A stretch of DNA of 64,000 nucleotides, taken from contig JAXHNR010000001.1 of assembly GCA_034520215.1 (NCBI GenBank), forward strand, positions 1,106,560 through 1,170,559, in the 5' to 3' direction. A program made the translations under genes and the position numbers. This stretch comes from Candidatus Krumholzibacteriota bacterium (GTDB lineage: Bacteria > Krumholzibacteriota > Krumholzibacteriia > Krumholzibacteriales > WJIX01). How positions within the stretch are numbered: the first letter of the stretch is position 1; each line of letters opens with the position of its first letter. Below the pieces are notes generated by a model. That model was not told where the DNA came from. It saw only the letters and a program-made list of their open reading frames with translations, and did not search any database. Shown one piece after another: positions 26,939 through 36,008 of this stretch.

Positions 26939-28498
26939 TTGAAATATTTGAAGCTATTGATATTAACATTTATTATTCTATTAGTCCAAAGCAGATCCAG
27001 CAGCATGGAAGAAAAGAGGGATAAAATGCAAAAATCAGTTCGTAATCCAATTGTAGCGGGCTCATTCTATCCCGCTGATTCCACCATACTTAGAAATATG
27101 ATAAAAGGGTTTTTCGAGGAAGCTGACACGGGTAGATTTAGTGGTAAAATCTTATCTCTTGTTTCCCCGCACGCTGGATACATCTACTCCGGCTCCGTTG
27201 CCTCTCACGGTTACAAAATAATTACAGGACAAAATTACGAAACGGTTGTCGTCATTTCCCCCAGCCACACGGACCTCTTCGATTACTCCTCCATCTTCAA
27301 TGGCACAGCATATCGAACACCCCTGGGTGATATACCTGTCGACAGGGAAATCGTTGATAAAATTACATCTTACGATGATAATATACGCATAGACACTAAA
27401 GGTCACATAAAATCAGCTAAAGGCAGAGGTGAGCATTCATTGGAAGTTCAGCTCCCTTTCCTGCAAGTTGCTCTTAATGAATTCAAGTTGGTCCCTGTTG
27501 TAATGGGAAATCAAAATAGCAAAAATATTGAATCTCTTGCCGAAGCACTCATCGATGCTCTCAGGGGAAAAAATTTTCTTATTGTCGCAAGCACCGATCT
27601 TTCTCATTTTCATAACAGCAACGAGGCTGACCGGCTGGACAGCACCTTCATAGGCCATCTTGAAAAGCTTGACACTGATGGCTTAGCAAAATCCCTCGAT
27701 TCAGGAGTTGCTGAAGCATGCGGCGGAGGCCCTGTCCTGGTTGCTTTAATGGCCTCTATCGGATTAGGCGCTGACAAATGCTCCATTCTTAAACATGCTG
27801 ATTCCGGAGATGTATCCGGTGATACGAGCAGTGTTGTAGGTTATGTATCCGCGGCTATTTTTAACGATAATGAAAAAGAAGAAACCGCGCTTTCGGACGA
27901 GAAACACAGTAATAATCCAGCTGCCGTCACTGAGGATCATTCTCTCTCTCAAGATGATAAGGTATTTCTTCTGAAGCTTGCCAGGGAAGTTATCAGAACA
28001 AAATTATCAGGTCATAAATTAGATATTGAAATCCCTTCTTCTCCTATTATCAAAGAGATGCGGGGCGCTTTCGTTACACTTAAAAAGAGGGGCCGGTTAA
28101 GAGGCTGCATAGGATATATTGAAGCAGTAAAACCTCTAGTCGATACCATTTCTGATATGGCCGAATCGGCGGCTTTCAACGATTACAGATTCCCTCCCGT
28201 CAAAGCCGGTGAGATCTCAGAGCTCAGCATTGAAATATCAGTGCTCAGCCCTATTACAGAAATCGATGATCCTTCAAAAGTAAAAGTTGGACAGCATGGA
28301 CTGATTATAAGCCGAGGTGCAAAAAGAGGATTGCTTTTACCCCAGGTTCCCGTTGAATGGGGATGGGACAGAGAAAAATTCTTGAACCAGACATGCATCA
28401 AAGCAAATCTTCCGGAAGAAGCCTGGAAAAGCCCCGACACAAAAATAGAAATTTTTACGGCTGATGTTTTTTCAGAAGAGGAATTTGATCTTCACTGA
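26939..28498 (+). CDS. MEMO1-AMMECR1 fusion protein with N-terminal signal
   Basis: 519 residues. An N-terminal hydrophobic segment (LKLLILTFIILLVQS) looks like a Sec signal or anchor. Residues ~35-305 form a MEMO domain: VAGSFYPAD, SPHAGYIYSG and ISPSHTDLF, whose histidines match the metal-site histidines of the dioxygenase-like fold. After an acidic linker, residues ~340-519 form an AMMECR1 domain with the conserved RGCIGYIE. The usual set is separate AMMECR1, MEMO and radical SAM genes; here two are fused and both products carry export signals. The start is TTG with GGAGG 11 bases upstream. It ends 20 bp from a convergent gene. Biological role unknown. Confidence 0.87.
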   Translation: MKYLKLLILTFIILLVQSRSSSMEEKRDKMQKSVRNPIVAGSFYPADSTILRNMIKGFFEEADTGRFSGKILSLVSPHAGYIYSGSVASHGYKIITGQNYETVVVISPSHTDLFDYSSIFNGTAYRTPLGDIPVDREIVDKITSYDDNIRIDTKGHIKSAKGRGEHSLEVQLPFLQVALNEFKLVPVVMGNQNSKNIESLAEALIDALRGKNFLIVASTDLSHFHNSNEADRLDSTFIGHLEKLDTDGLAKSLDSGVAEACGGGPVLVALMASIGLGADKCSILKHADSGDVSGDTSSVVGYVSAAIFNDNEKEETALSDEKHSNNPAAVTEDHSLSQDDKVFLLKLAREVIRTKLSGHKLDIEIPSSPIIKEMRGAFVTLKKRGRLRGCIGYIEAVKPLVDTISDMAESAAFNDYRFPPVKAGEISELSIEISVLSPITEIDDPSKVKVGQHGLIISRGAKRGLLLPQVPVEWGWDREKFLNQTCIKANLPEEAWKSPDTKIEIFTADVFSEEEFDLH

Positions 28499-28517
28499 AC
28501 CAACTGTTTATTACCTG

Positions 28518-30755
28518 TCAGTTGTCAGACAAATAAGCTTTCTTCCATTTTTTTGTCAGCAGCAGCATACTGGCGATGTGTATAAAAACAAAAAGAGCTA
28601 TAGCGCCGGGGCTTCCCGAGAATGGATAAATAAATATTCCGCCCAGGATACCTCCAACACAGGCACCGAACATATCCCACGCGTAAAATACCGCCGGCTG
28701 CTGATTTGGTAACCTGTCGAGGGCTGAAGAAACAACAACTCTGTAAAATGTCCCCGTAAAAAAACCTCCAACGAAAGAAGCGGCAATAAAAGCAATCGAA
28801 CCTGTTATTATGCCTATAGCAATCCTGCCTATAACTAACAGCCAGATAATATAGAAGAGAGAAAATACAATGAAAGCGGCGTGTATACCCTGCGGATCTC
28901 TCGAGAATTTAAAAGGGGTTTTGTAAGTACTCCAGGTCCCGATAGATATACCAGCCATAAAGAAAGCTGTAAGAAAAACAATCCCGTTGTACAAATAACC
29001 TGAAAATGACTGGTAAGCTAAAAGCAGATTAATCTGAAAGAGAAAACTCGTCAACCCTACCCCCCATACATCCAATTTAGCAGCAACTTCCTCTCCGGGG
29101 ATCAGGAAAATCAGGGCAATAATGACAGCTCCGGCAAAAACGGGAAACCACTTGCTAACCGCGGTAATTTCGCCGAACCGCTCTGTTAAGTTTAACCCCT
29201 TTTTTTTTAACTCCAGAAACATTTCGTAAGCGGTTAAAATCGGGATGAGATCACTATTTACATCAACATCAGAGAGATCGTTAATCTTTGAAGATAAGAC
29301 ATTCAGTCTATCTTCTGAGAATCTGTATGGAATATAATCCATGTTTATGAATTTTGTATCCAATCCGCGCCTTTTCAGATTATCCAATATTTCATTCGCG
29401 CTTACTTTTTTTTCGGATCCGATAAAATGAACTACCGTTCCCGGCATAAGACTTACACCGCTAAAAACAACATCAAGGGACTTCTTGATCGTTCGCAATA
29501 CCATTGACTGAGCGTCCGAGATGAAATTCTCGGAGGAAGAATGCGAAATTGAAAAAATTCCGTCAGGCATAAGCGCGCTCCTTGCCGTATGGAAGAATTC
29601 CTTTGTATAGTACCTGTTTAATTCGAGGTTCAATGGATCCGGAGTATTAACAATAATAACATCGTATTTGTAATTTGTTGATTTTAAAAACAATCTGCCG
29701 TCACCTACGAAATAATTCACTCTATCATCTTCAGTAAAATCTTCTATATCTAAGTTATCTTTCTTTGATATCTTAAGTACCATCTTCATAAGACGGTCAT
29801 CAAGCTGAACACAATCTACACTTTCGACAGAATTATGTTTAAATATCTCCTTTATTTCGCCCGCCAATCCTCCACCTATAATTAAAACCCGTCTTGGATT
29901 CTTGTGAGAAAGGAGAGGAATATGAACAACCTCTTCAATGTTCTGAATATCGGGAATAGTAAAATATCTTGAACCGCCGGAGAAATAAGAGACAGCTTCG
30001 CCGTTTTGAACAGCTGCAATTTCGCCGTATCTGGATGAACCAAAACCTCTTATATTAAATTCAGGGAAAAGCCAGTTTATACTTCTATAATCAAGTTTAT
30101 TGGAGAAAAACAGCATCCCCGATCCCAATATGATAATAAATATTATTCTACACCAGAACCTGCCTTCCATTCTAAAAGGACGTAGAATAACCGTTATGAT
30201 TATAAAGGAGATTATCAATGAAATTTCAAACTGAGTAAAAAATTCTAACAGTACAAAAGAGAACAGCAATCCTCCCACCACTGAACCTGCCGCTTCCAGT
30301 ATATAGACCCATGAAACACCAGTTGAGATAACTCCTGTTTTCTCTCCCCACCATTTACTTGCCGCGTTGTATATTAATCCATTAGCGAAGGCAACGGGAA
30401 ACATAGCTAAAACACAAAACAGGATAGATTTGAAAAAGGGGGGCATTTCTCCGGGGGAAGTAACGAGTAGCCCTCTTCCGTACCTAATAAACAGAATAGT
30501 CGCTGGAAATATTAATGCGGCGAAAACTATCAATCCCCGAAAAGCTGAAAACCGTTTGGCGAATATGCCTTTGAACAGCCTCCCGCCTTTAATTCCCCCC
30601 ACGCCAACCCAAAGAAGCCAACTTGAAATTAATAGACTTACAACAAATTCAGTCCCACTGAAAAGCCCAAGCATCTCTCTTATGAAAATAGCCTGGGAGC
30701 ATATAGCATAAGCCCCTACGGCAAGCAGATCACGTTTTTTGATTATTGTCTTCAC
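28518..30755 (-). CDS. Membrane-embedded spermidine-synthase-like protein (catalytic residues changed)
   Basis: About 745 residues: six to seven N-terminal transmembrane helices, a soluble domain (~220-470) with an aminopropyltransferase/Rossmann fold, and roughly seven C-terminal helices. The soluble part has VLIIGGGLAGE where spermidine synthases have G-G-G-D-G-G, and VIIVNTPDP where the catalytic D-S/T-x-D-P is expected; so Asp is replaced by Asn. It may have lost aminopropyl transfer and act on another substrate. The start is uncertain: an ATG at 30833 would overlap the upstream gene by 62 nt, so I chose GTG 30755, though without a clear Shine-Dalgarno. Probably co-transcribed with nadB and the Minf_1886-like gene. 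Confidence 0.75.
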   Translation of the reverse strand: MKTIIKKRDLLAVGAYAICSQAIFIREMLGLFSGTEFVVSLLISSWLLWVGVGGIKGGRLFKGIFAKRFSAFRGLIVFAALIFPATILFIRYGRGLLVTSPGEMPPFFKSILFCVLAMFPVAFANGLIYNAASKWWGEKTGVISTGVSWVYILEAAGSVVGGLLFSFVLLEFFTQFEISLIISFIIITVILRPFRMEGRFWCRIIFIIILGSGMLFFSNKLDYRSINWLFPEFNIRGFGSSRYGEIAAVQNGEAVSYFSGGSRYFTIPDIQNIEEVVHIPLLSHKNPRRVLIIGGGLAGEIKEIFKHNSVESVDCVQLDDRLMKMVLKISKKDNLDIEDFTEDDRVNYFVGDGRLFLKSTNYKYDVIIVNTPDPLNLELNRYYTKEFFHTARSALMPDGIFSISHSSSENFISDAQSMVLRTIKKSLDVVFSGVSLMPGTVVHFIGSEKKVSANEILDNLKRRGLDTKFINMDYIPYRFSEDRLNVLSSKINDLSDVDVNSDLIPILTAYEMFLELKKKGLNLTERFGEITAVSKWFPVFAGAVIIALIFLIPGEEVAAKLDVWGVGLTSFLFQINLLLAYQSFSGYLYNGIVFLTAFFMAGISIGTWSTYKTPFKFSRDPQGIHAAFIVFSLFYIIWLLVIGRIAIGIITGSIAFIAASFVGGFFTGTFYRVVVSSALDRLPNQQPAVFYAWDMFGACVGGILGGIFIYPFSGSPGAIALFVFIHIASMLLLTKKWKKAYLSDN

Positions 30756-30771
30756 ATCGGCAATTCTATTT

Positions 30772-31176
30772 CTATCTCTTAAAATATTCCTCTTCAAAAA
30801 TCTTCTTAAAATTCGCTCCGTTTTTAAAATCATCTATTGAATCTTCAGCTGTCTTTGTTAACAAACCTGCTTCAATAAGATTAAAGACAATATTACCAAA
30901 ATCTGTTGATTTCTTTATACCCCAGAAATTAAAAACCTCTTTTGACATAGGTCCAAACTGTTCTATAGCGTAATCTGTTATTCCAGCGAGTAATTCCTTT
31001 CCGGAAATGTGCCTTACAGACGAAAGTGCACTTATAGTTCTTTCAACTGCTACAATAACAAAGATATAGGCGTTCACCTTATATCTCGGGTCAACTTTAC
31101 TAATCTCTTCAACAACCTTAAGGTGTTCTTCAATATCCACTTGAGCTTCCTTTAAAAAATTAGGTTCTATCCTCAA
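30772..31176 (-). CDS. Minf_1886 family (TIGR04138-type) protein
   Basis: 134 residues, soluble, no signal. The sequence matches the uncharacterised Minf_1886 family of Planctomycetes/Verrucomicrobia and related genomes: a helix with Y-I-F-V-I-V-A-V-E-R-T, then R-H-I-S-G-K-E-L-L-x-G-I, A-I-E-Q-F-G-P-M-S, W-G-I-K-K-S-T-D-F-G-x-I-V-F-N-L-I-E-A-G-L and a D-S-I-D-D-F end. It starts 13 nt after the nadB stop. No function is known. Family assignment is from recall of these motifs. Confidence 0.7.
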   Translation of the reverse strand: MRIEPNFLKEAQVDIEEHLKVVEEISKVDPRYKVNAYIFVIVAVERTISALSSVRHISGKELLAGITDYAIEQFGPMSKEVFNFWGIKKSTDFGNIVFNLIEAGLLTKTAEDSIDDFKNGANFKKIFEEEYFKR

Positions 31177-31189
31177 AATGGTAAAAAAT

Positions 31190-32770
31190 TTATATTACAC
31201 CCGGTTCGAGGATCGTATCTTTTTTCCATGCCGGGTTAGTGTATGGATAATCAGAATTGTAGTGCAGCCCGCGCGACTCTTTTCTTAATATCGCCGAATA
31301 AACTACAAGACTGCTGACCAGCACAATATTACGCAGTTCAACCATGTCAACAGAAACGCCATATCTGGAGTAAATCTTATTTATTGTCTCTCTTATCTGA
31401 TAGACCCTCTTCCTGGCTATGTTCAATCTCTCGTCACTGCGGACAATCCCCACATAATCCCACATAATTCTCCTTACAAGATCCCAATCATGATCCAGGA
31501 TTACAGTCTGAATGCGATGCGCGTCACCCAAGACCGGATAAGACAATTGATTTTTACTCAATATCAGATGATCCTTAATACAGTCTTTCAATACCTTCGA
31601 GCACTCATCGGCCATAACCAATGCCTCAAGAAGGGAATTGCTCGCAAGCCTGTTAGCACCGTGAACGCCAGAACAGGCGACCTCCCCTATCGCATAAAGT
31701 CCCTCGACATTTGTTCTTCCCTTTATATCTGTCTTTACACCTCCAACCATATAATGAGCGGCCGGTACAACCGGTATCATATCCTTTCCAATATTTATCC
31801 CAAATTCAGCGCATCTCTGATGAACAGACGGAAAACGCTTCTTGAGCCAGCTTGACGATTTGTGCGTAATATCGAGATAAACAAATTTAGCTCCGCTTCT
31901 TTTCATCTCACTGTCTATGGCTCTGGCAACAATATCACGCGGCGCGAGTTCTCTTAAAGGGTCTTTGCCCTCCATAAATTCAATACCCTTAATATTCTTA
32001 AGTATAGCTCCCTCGCCCCGCAGGGCCTCTGATATCAAAAATGACTTTGCTTCGGGATGATACAGACATGTGGGATGAAATTGAACAAATTCCAGATTAG
32101 ATAATCTCGCACCAGCCATATATGCCATAGCGATTCCATCTCCCGAAGCCACATCAGGGTTTGAAGTATAAAGGTATATTTTGCCCGCTCCTCCCGTGGC
32201 AAGGACAGTTGATTTTGCTCTGACGGCTTTTATCTTATTTTTTCTCCTGTCCAGGACAAAACATCCTTTAACTGCGCCTTTATTATCTTTAATGAGATCA
32301 ATCGCGAAATAAAACTCATTTATCTTAATCGATGAAATATTTTTTACGGTACTTATAACCTTTTCTGATATCTCAAAGCCCGTAAAATCACGATAATGGA
32401 TAACCCTGGCATTACTATGTCCTCCTTCCCTTGTCAAATCCAGCAACCCCGTCTCTTTATCTAAATCGAAACGCACACCGATATTCATAAGATCTTCTAT
32501 TTTGTCTTTTGCCCCGTGAACCATTGTCTTAACAGCATTTAAATCAGATAGTCCCTTCCCGGTTGTCATTGTATCTCTGAGATGACTGTCATATGAATCG
32601 TTCACGTCTAAAACAGCCGCTATTCCACCCTGAGCCTTAGTTGTGTTGGATGAATTTATTTCTCTCTTGGTTATAACTGTTACTTTCGCGTATGAAGACG
32701 CTTTGTAGGCTAGAAAAAGCCCCGCCAGTCCGCTTCCTATTATAAGAATATCAGTTTCTTCAATAGTCAA
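31190..32770 (-). CDS. nadB: L-aspartate oxidase
   Basis: Flavoenzyme of de novo NAD synthesis, oxidising aspartate to iminoaspartate. The FAD-binding GSGLAGLFLA lies at residues 12-21, the succinate-dehydrogenase-like motifs TKAQGGIAAV, QFHPTCLYHP, SEALRGEGA and RELAPRDIVARAI follow, and HGANRLASNSLLEAL is near 380. It is a normal 526 residues and includes the C-terminal helical region. The TTG start has GGAG six bases before it. nadA and nadC are not in the window; nadD is at 58813. It begins a minus-strand group with the Minf_1886-like gene. Confidence 0.95.
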   Translation of the reverse strand: MTIEETDILIIGSGLAGLFLAYKASSYAKVTVITKREINSSNTTKAQGGIAAVLDVNDSYDSHLRDTMTTGKGLSDLNAVKTMVHGAKDKIEDLMNIGVRFDLDKETGLLDLTREGGHSNARVIHYRDFTGFEISEKVISTVKNISSIKINEFYFAIDLIKDNKGAVKGCFVLDRRKNKIKAVRAKSTVLATGGAGKIYLYTSNPDVASGDGIAMAYMAGARLSNLEFVQFHPTCLYHPEAKSFLISEALRGEGAILKNIKGIEFMEGKDPLRELAPRDIVARAIDSEMKRSGAKFVYLDITHKSSSWLKKRFPSVHQRCAEFGINIGKDMIPVVPAAHYMVGGVKTDIKGRTNVEGLYAIGEVACSGVHGANRLASNSLLEALVMADECSKVLKDCIKDHLILSKNQLSYPVLGDAHRIQTVILDHDWDLVRRIMWDYVGIVRSDERLNIARKRVYQIRETINKIYSRYGVSVDMVELRNIVLVSSLVVYSAILRKESRGLHYNSDYPYTNPAWKKDTILEPGVI

Positions 32771-32942
32771 AGTTTACTCCAATTACTTTAAATTCTATTG
32801 AAATTCTATAAAATAAAGATAAATTCCGCAACAATTAACTGCAATTTGCACAAAAACGGATAACTAAAGAATCATATCAAGTTAAAGAATCATGTATCTA
32901 TATATTATAATATTAGTTACCACATATCTAAGCTGCCGGTGT

Positions 32943-32959
32943 TTGGCATAATCATTGCT
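32943..32959 (+). promoter_or_regulatory. Sigma-54-type (-24/-12) promoter
   Basis: TTGGCATAATCATTGCT matches the RpoN consensus (TTGGCAC-N5-TTGCA): GG and GC are separated by exactly 10 bp. It points toward the lipoprotein gene at 33009, giving an expected start near 32970 and a ~40-nt leader. No enhancer-binding regulator is encoded nearby. Confidence 0.6.
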
Positions 32960-33008
32960 TAAGCTTATATATAAAAAGTGAGCAGTATCTATTAGAGGAG
33001 GTCACCTG

Positions 33009-33581
33009 ATGTTGTCAAAGAAAATATTTATTATAATTATACTACCGGTCGTCGCCTTTGCGGCTTTTCAACTGGGTTGTGATAAAGATTCTACCTATAG
33101 CCAGCGAACTGTCTTATATGTAAGCAACATCAATGAAGGTGCCCCGTTTACAAGTGACGTTGTAAATGTAAATTCGGGAGATTCTACTGTTGTTGAAGAT
33201 TTTACTACTGTCACCATTACAAATAGACCGTATTCCAGTATAGTCGATGTAGATGAAACATCTCTTGGAGATTTCCTTGTTACCGGTTACAGGGTTGAAT
33301 ATGAAACAACAGATGCAGGCATACCTGTCGAATCTTTTTCCGGAAATACCAGCATTCTTGTACCGGCAAATTCAACAGTTGAGGCAACAATTCTTCTTGT
33401 ACCCCTTTCCGACAAAAACCAGCTCCCTCTCTATGGAATTAGGAATACAAATACGGAGTTAATCTCAAACGCCCGTATTACATTCGTAGGACATGAAGTA
33501 CAGGCGGAAGACAGAACTATGAGCTTTGATGCTGGATTACAGGTAGGATTCGCTGATTATCTTGATGATTCCGGGAGTTAA
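33009..33581 (+). CDS. Exported lipoprotein of unknown function
   Basis: 190 residues. A lipoprotein signal ends in FQLGC-D, with the cysteine at residue 24. The mature protein is rich in Thr, Ser, Val and acidic residues and is predicted beta-rich, with alternating strands (TVTITNRPYSSIVDVDE, TSILVPANSTVEATILLVPL), as in an Ig-like or all-beta adhesin fold. No family recognised. It is preceded by GAGGAGGT and a sigma-54-like promoter, and followed by a hairpin (33625-33658), so it looks like a single-gene transcription unit divergent from nadB. Confidence 0.7.
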   Translation: MLSKKIFIIIILPVVAFAAFQLGCDKDSTYSQRTVLYVSNINEGAPFTSDVVNVNSGDSTVVEDFTTVTITNRPYSSIVDVDETSLGDFLVTGYRVEYETTDAGIPVESFSGNTSILVPANSTVEATILLVPLSDKNQLPLYGIRNTNTELISNARITFVGHEVQAEDRTMSFDAGLQVGFADYLDDSGS

Positions 33582-33624
33582 AAATATCTGTCAAAGAGAA
33601 CAAATATATATTATATACTACTAC

Positions 33625-33658
33625 AATGACCCTTACACCAAAGAAATTAAGGGTCATT
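33625..33658 (+). terminator. Hairpin after the lipoprotein gene
   Basis: AATGACCCTTA (33625-33635) pairs perfectly with TAAGGGTCATT (33648-33658) around a 12-nt loop. It is 43 nt past the stop at 33581. The following sequence is U-rich but not a clean run, so termination is likely but not certain. Confidence 0.6.
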
Positions 33659-33703
33659 TAATTATGTATTTTGCTATTTTTTCTTTTATGTTTATTATGA
33701 ATT

Positions 33704-34852
33704 ATGAAAGTAAAGAATACCGATAAGTCATTGATAAATCTTAGAAGGAAACTTCACAGCCATCCTGATCTTTCCTGGTATGAACAAAAAACCGCGGGTG
33801 AAATATTTGATTTTCTCTCTCTTTATGAACCAGACGACATTATTACAGAAATTGCCGGTACCGGCCTCGCGGCAGTTTATAATGGAAAAAGGGGCGGCCC
33901 GACTTTATTAGTACGCTGTGAACTTGACGCTCTCCCCATAGACGAAATTAATGATGTAAGTTATCGCTCTGTGAATCCCGGCTGTTCACACAAATGCGGA
34001 CACGACGGACATATGACAATAATCGCCGGACTTGCTGCTATTCTTTCCTCCTCAAGGCCAAACCGTGGAAAAGTAGTTCTTCTTTTCCAGCCCGCGGAGG
34101 AAAGAGGTGAAGGTGCCGCTCGCGTGATCGAGGATAAAAAATTCAATCGAATCAAACCTGATTACACTTTCTCCCTGCATAATCTCCCCGGCTTTGACCT
34201 TAATAGCATTGTTTTAAGCAATGGGATATTTGCTTCCGCGTCAAGCGGCATGGCAGTTGAACTATCTGGGAAGACCTCACACGCGGCCGAGCCGGAGAGG
34301 GGAAAGAGCCCCGCCCTCGCAATGGCGGATATCGTAAAGAATATCACGCTTATGCCCTCTAAAGAGACCGATTACAAAGATTTTGTTCTCTCAACTGTAG
34401 TATTCGCCAAACTTGGCGAAATCGCCCTTGGAACATCACCCGGTTACGCTAAAATAATTACAACCCTCAGGGCATTTCGCGAAGATGATATGAAATTACT
34501 TTCATCTCGGTCCATGAAGCTCGCGGAGAATACTTGCGGAGAATATGGAATAGACATAAAGATTGACTGGATGGAAGAGTTTCCATCAACTGTCAATGAC
34601 CCCGGCTGCGTGAAAATATTATCAGAAGCGGCCTCTTTGAATGGCTTCAATACTGTTCTTATAGATGAGCCGTTTCGTTGGTCAGAAGATTTTGGACATT
34701 TTACAAAACTTTGCCCCGGTGCTATGTTCGGTATAGGGGCTGGACGAAACCACCCCCGTCTCCATAATCCTGATTATGATTTTCCGGAAGAAATAATTCC
34801 AACCGGTATCAAAATGTTCAGTGAAATAATAAATTTGATATTAAGCAGGTGA
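33704..34852 (+). CDS. M20-family amidohydrolase
   Basis: 382 residues, M20D amidohydrolase/hippuricase-like zinc enzyme. Features: RRKLHSHPDLSWYEQKT at the N-terminus, ELDALPI, the metal-binding CGHDGHM near residue 102, PAEERGEGA near 137, the lid-domain SGKTSHAAEPERG, and the C-terminal P-R-L-H-N metal ligand. Such enzymes hydrolyse N-acyl amino acids or similar amides. No signal peptide is present. The stop is five bases before alr, so the two are probably translated from one message. Natural substrate cannot be inferred. Confidence 0.88.
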   Translation: MKVKNTDKSLINLRRKLHSHPDLSWYEQKTAGEIFDFLSLYEPDDIITEIAGTGLAAVYNGKRGGPTLLVRCELDALPIDEINDVSYRSVNPGCSHKCGHDGHMTIIAGLAAILSSSRPNRGKVVLLFQPAEERGEGAARVIEDKKFNRIKPDYTFSLHNLPGFDLNSIVLSNGIFASASSGMAVELSGKTSHAAEPERGKSPALAMADIVKNITLMPSKETDYKDFVLSTVVFAKLGEIALGTSPGYAKIITTLRAFREDDMKLLSSRSMKLAENTCGEYGIDIKIDWMEEFPSTVNDPGCVKILSEAASLNGFNTVLIDEPFRWSEDFGHFTKLCPGAMFGIGAGRNHPRLHNPDYDFPEEIIPTGIKMFSEIINLILSR

Positions 34853-34856
34853 TTAC

Positions 34857-36008
34857 ATGTTCAATACATCATATATTGAAATAAGCAAATCCGCGTTAAG
34901 AAATAATATAATATTCCTTAGATGTTATTTCGGCAACAAGATCCGGCTATCTTCAGTAATCAAGGGGAACGCTTACGGCCATTGTATTTCAAAGTTTGTT
35001 CCCCTGGCAGAAGAGTGCGGCATTGATCATTTCTCTGTTTTCAGCGCGTGCGAAGCCCTGGAAGCATTTAATGTCAGCAGCGGAAGCACAATACTGATTA
35101 TGGGTTACATCAACGATGAGGAAATAGCCTGGGCTATTGAAAATGATATAGAGTTCTTTGTTTCCGATCCGGATAATCTAAACAAATCTTTGGAGATTGC
35201 AAAAAAAATAAAAAAGAAAGCAAAACTGCATATAGATATTGAAACAGGTATGAACCGTACTGGATTCCAAGCCCGTGAATTAAAGAAGGTTCGTGAAGTG
35301 CTTAAATCAAACGGGGAATATCTAATATTCAAAGGACTTTGTACCCATTATGCCGGAGCTGAAAGTATAGCGAATTACGTCAGAGTGAAAAAGCAGATAA
35401 GGAGATACAAACGGATTTTAAAAGGATTTATAAAGTCAGATATCACTCCCCAACTGTGTCATACCGCTTCTTCAGCCGCCGCGATTGCCTATCCGGAAAG
35501 CAGGATGGATCTTGTTAGAATAGGAATTATGCAATACGGATTCTGGCCAAGCATGGAAACTTATATTTATTATCTAAGCCGCAACAACGTAAAGGTCAAT
35601 CCATTAAAGCGGGTTCTTACATGGAAAAGCGCTGTCATGGGGGTTAAAAGTGTAAAACGAGGAGAATTTATTGGATATAACACATCCTTTCAAGCTCCGG
35701 CAAATATGAAAATCGCCACGATACCTGTTGGATATTCTGACGGCTACAGCCGTTCGCTTAGCAATTACGGCCACGTTCTTATTAATGGATACAGGGCCAA
35801 TGTTATAGGTCTTGTAAGTATGAACATGATGATTGTGGAAGTATCAAAAATACCTCAGATAAATAAAGGGGATGAAGTAGTTCTGATAGGTAAACAGAAA
35901 AACCGTTCGATATCCGTCTCATCATTCAGCAAATTTACCAGCCACGATATAAATTACGAACTTCTTGCCAGATTAACTGAACACATTCCCCGTATAATAA
36001 CCGATTAA
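34857..36008 (+). CDS. alr: Alanine racemase
   Basis: 383 residues, PLP-dependent racemase supplying D-alanine for peptidoglycan. The PLP lysine is in SVIKGNAYGHC (~residue 37); the common form is V-K-A-D-A-Y-G-H, so this one has Gly-Asn for Ala-Asp. Met/Arg motif ETGMNRTGF near 129, then IPVGYSDGYSR with the C-terminal phosphate region. The residue contributing the second catalytic tyrosine is probably in EFIGYNTSF. It ends with a 4-bp overlap with the convergent lpxK. Co-transcribed with the M20 gene. Confidence 0.92.
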   Translation: MFNTSYIEISKSALRNNIIFLRCYFGNKIRLSSVIKGNAYGHCISKFVPLAEECGIDHFSVFSACEALEAFNVSSGSTILIMGYINDEEIAWAIENDIEFFVSDPDNLNKSLEIAKKIKKKAKLHIDIETGMNRTGFQARELKKVREVLKSNGEYLIFKGLCTHYAGAESIANYVRVKKQIRRYKRILKGFIKSDITPQLCHTASSAAAIAYPESRMDLVRIGIMQYGFWPSMETYIYYLSRNNVKVNPLKRVLTWKSAVMGVKSVKRGEFIGYNTSFQAPANMKIATIPVGYSDGYSRSLSNYGHVLINGYRANVIGLVSMNMMIVEVSKIPQINKGDEVVLIGKQKNRSISVSSFSKFTSHDINYELLARLTEHIPRIITD

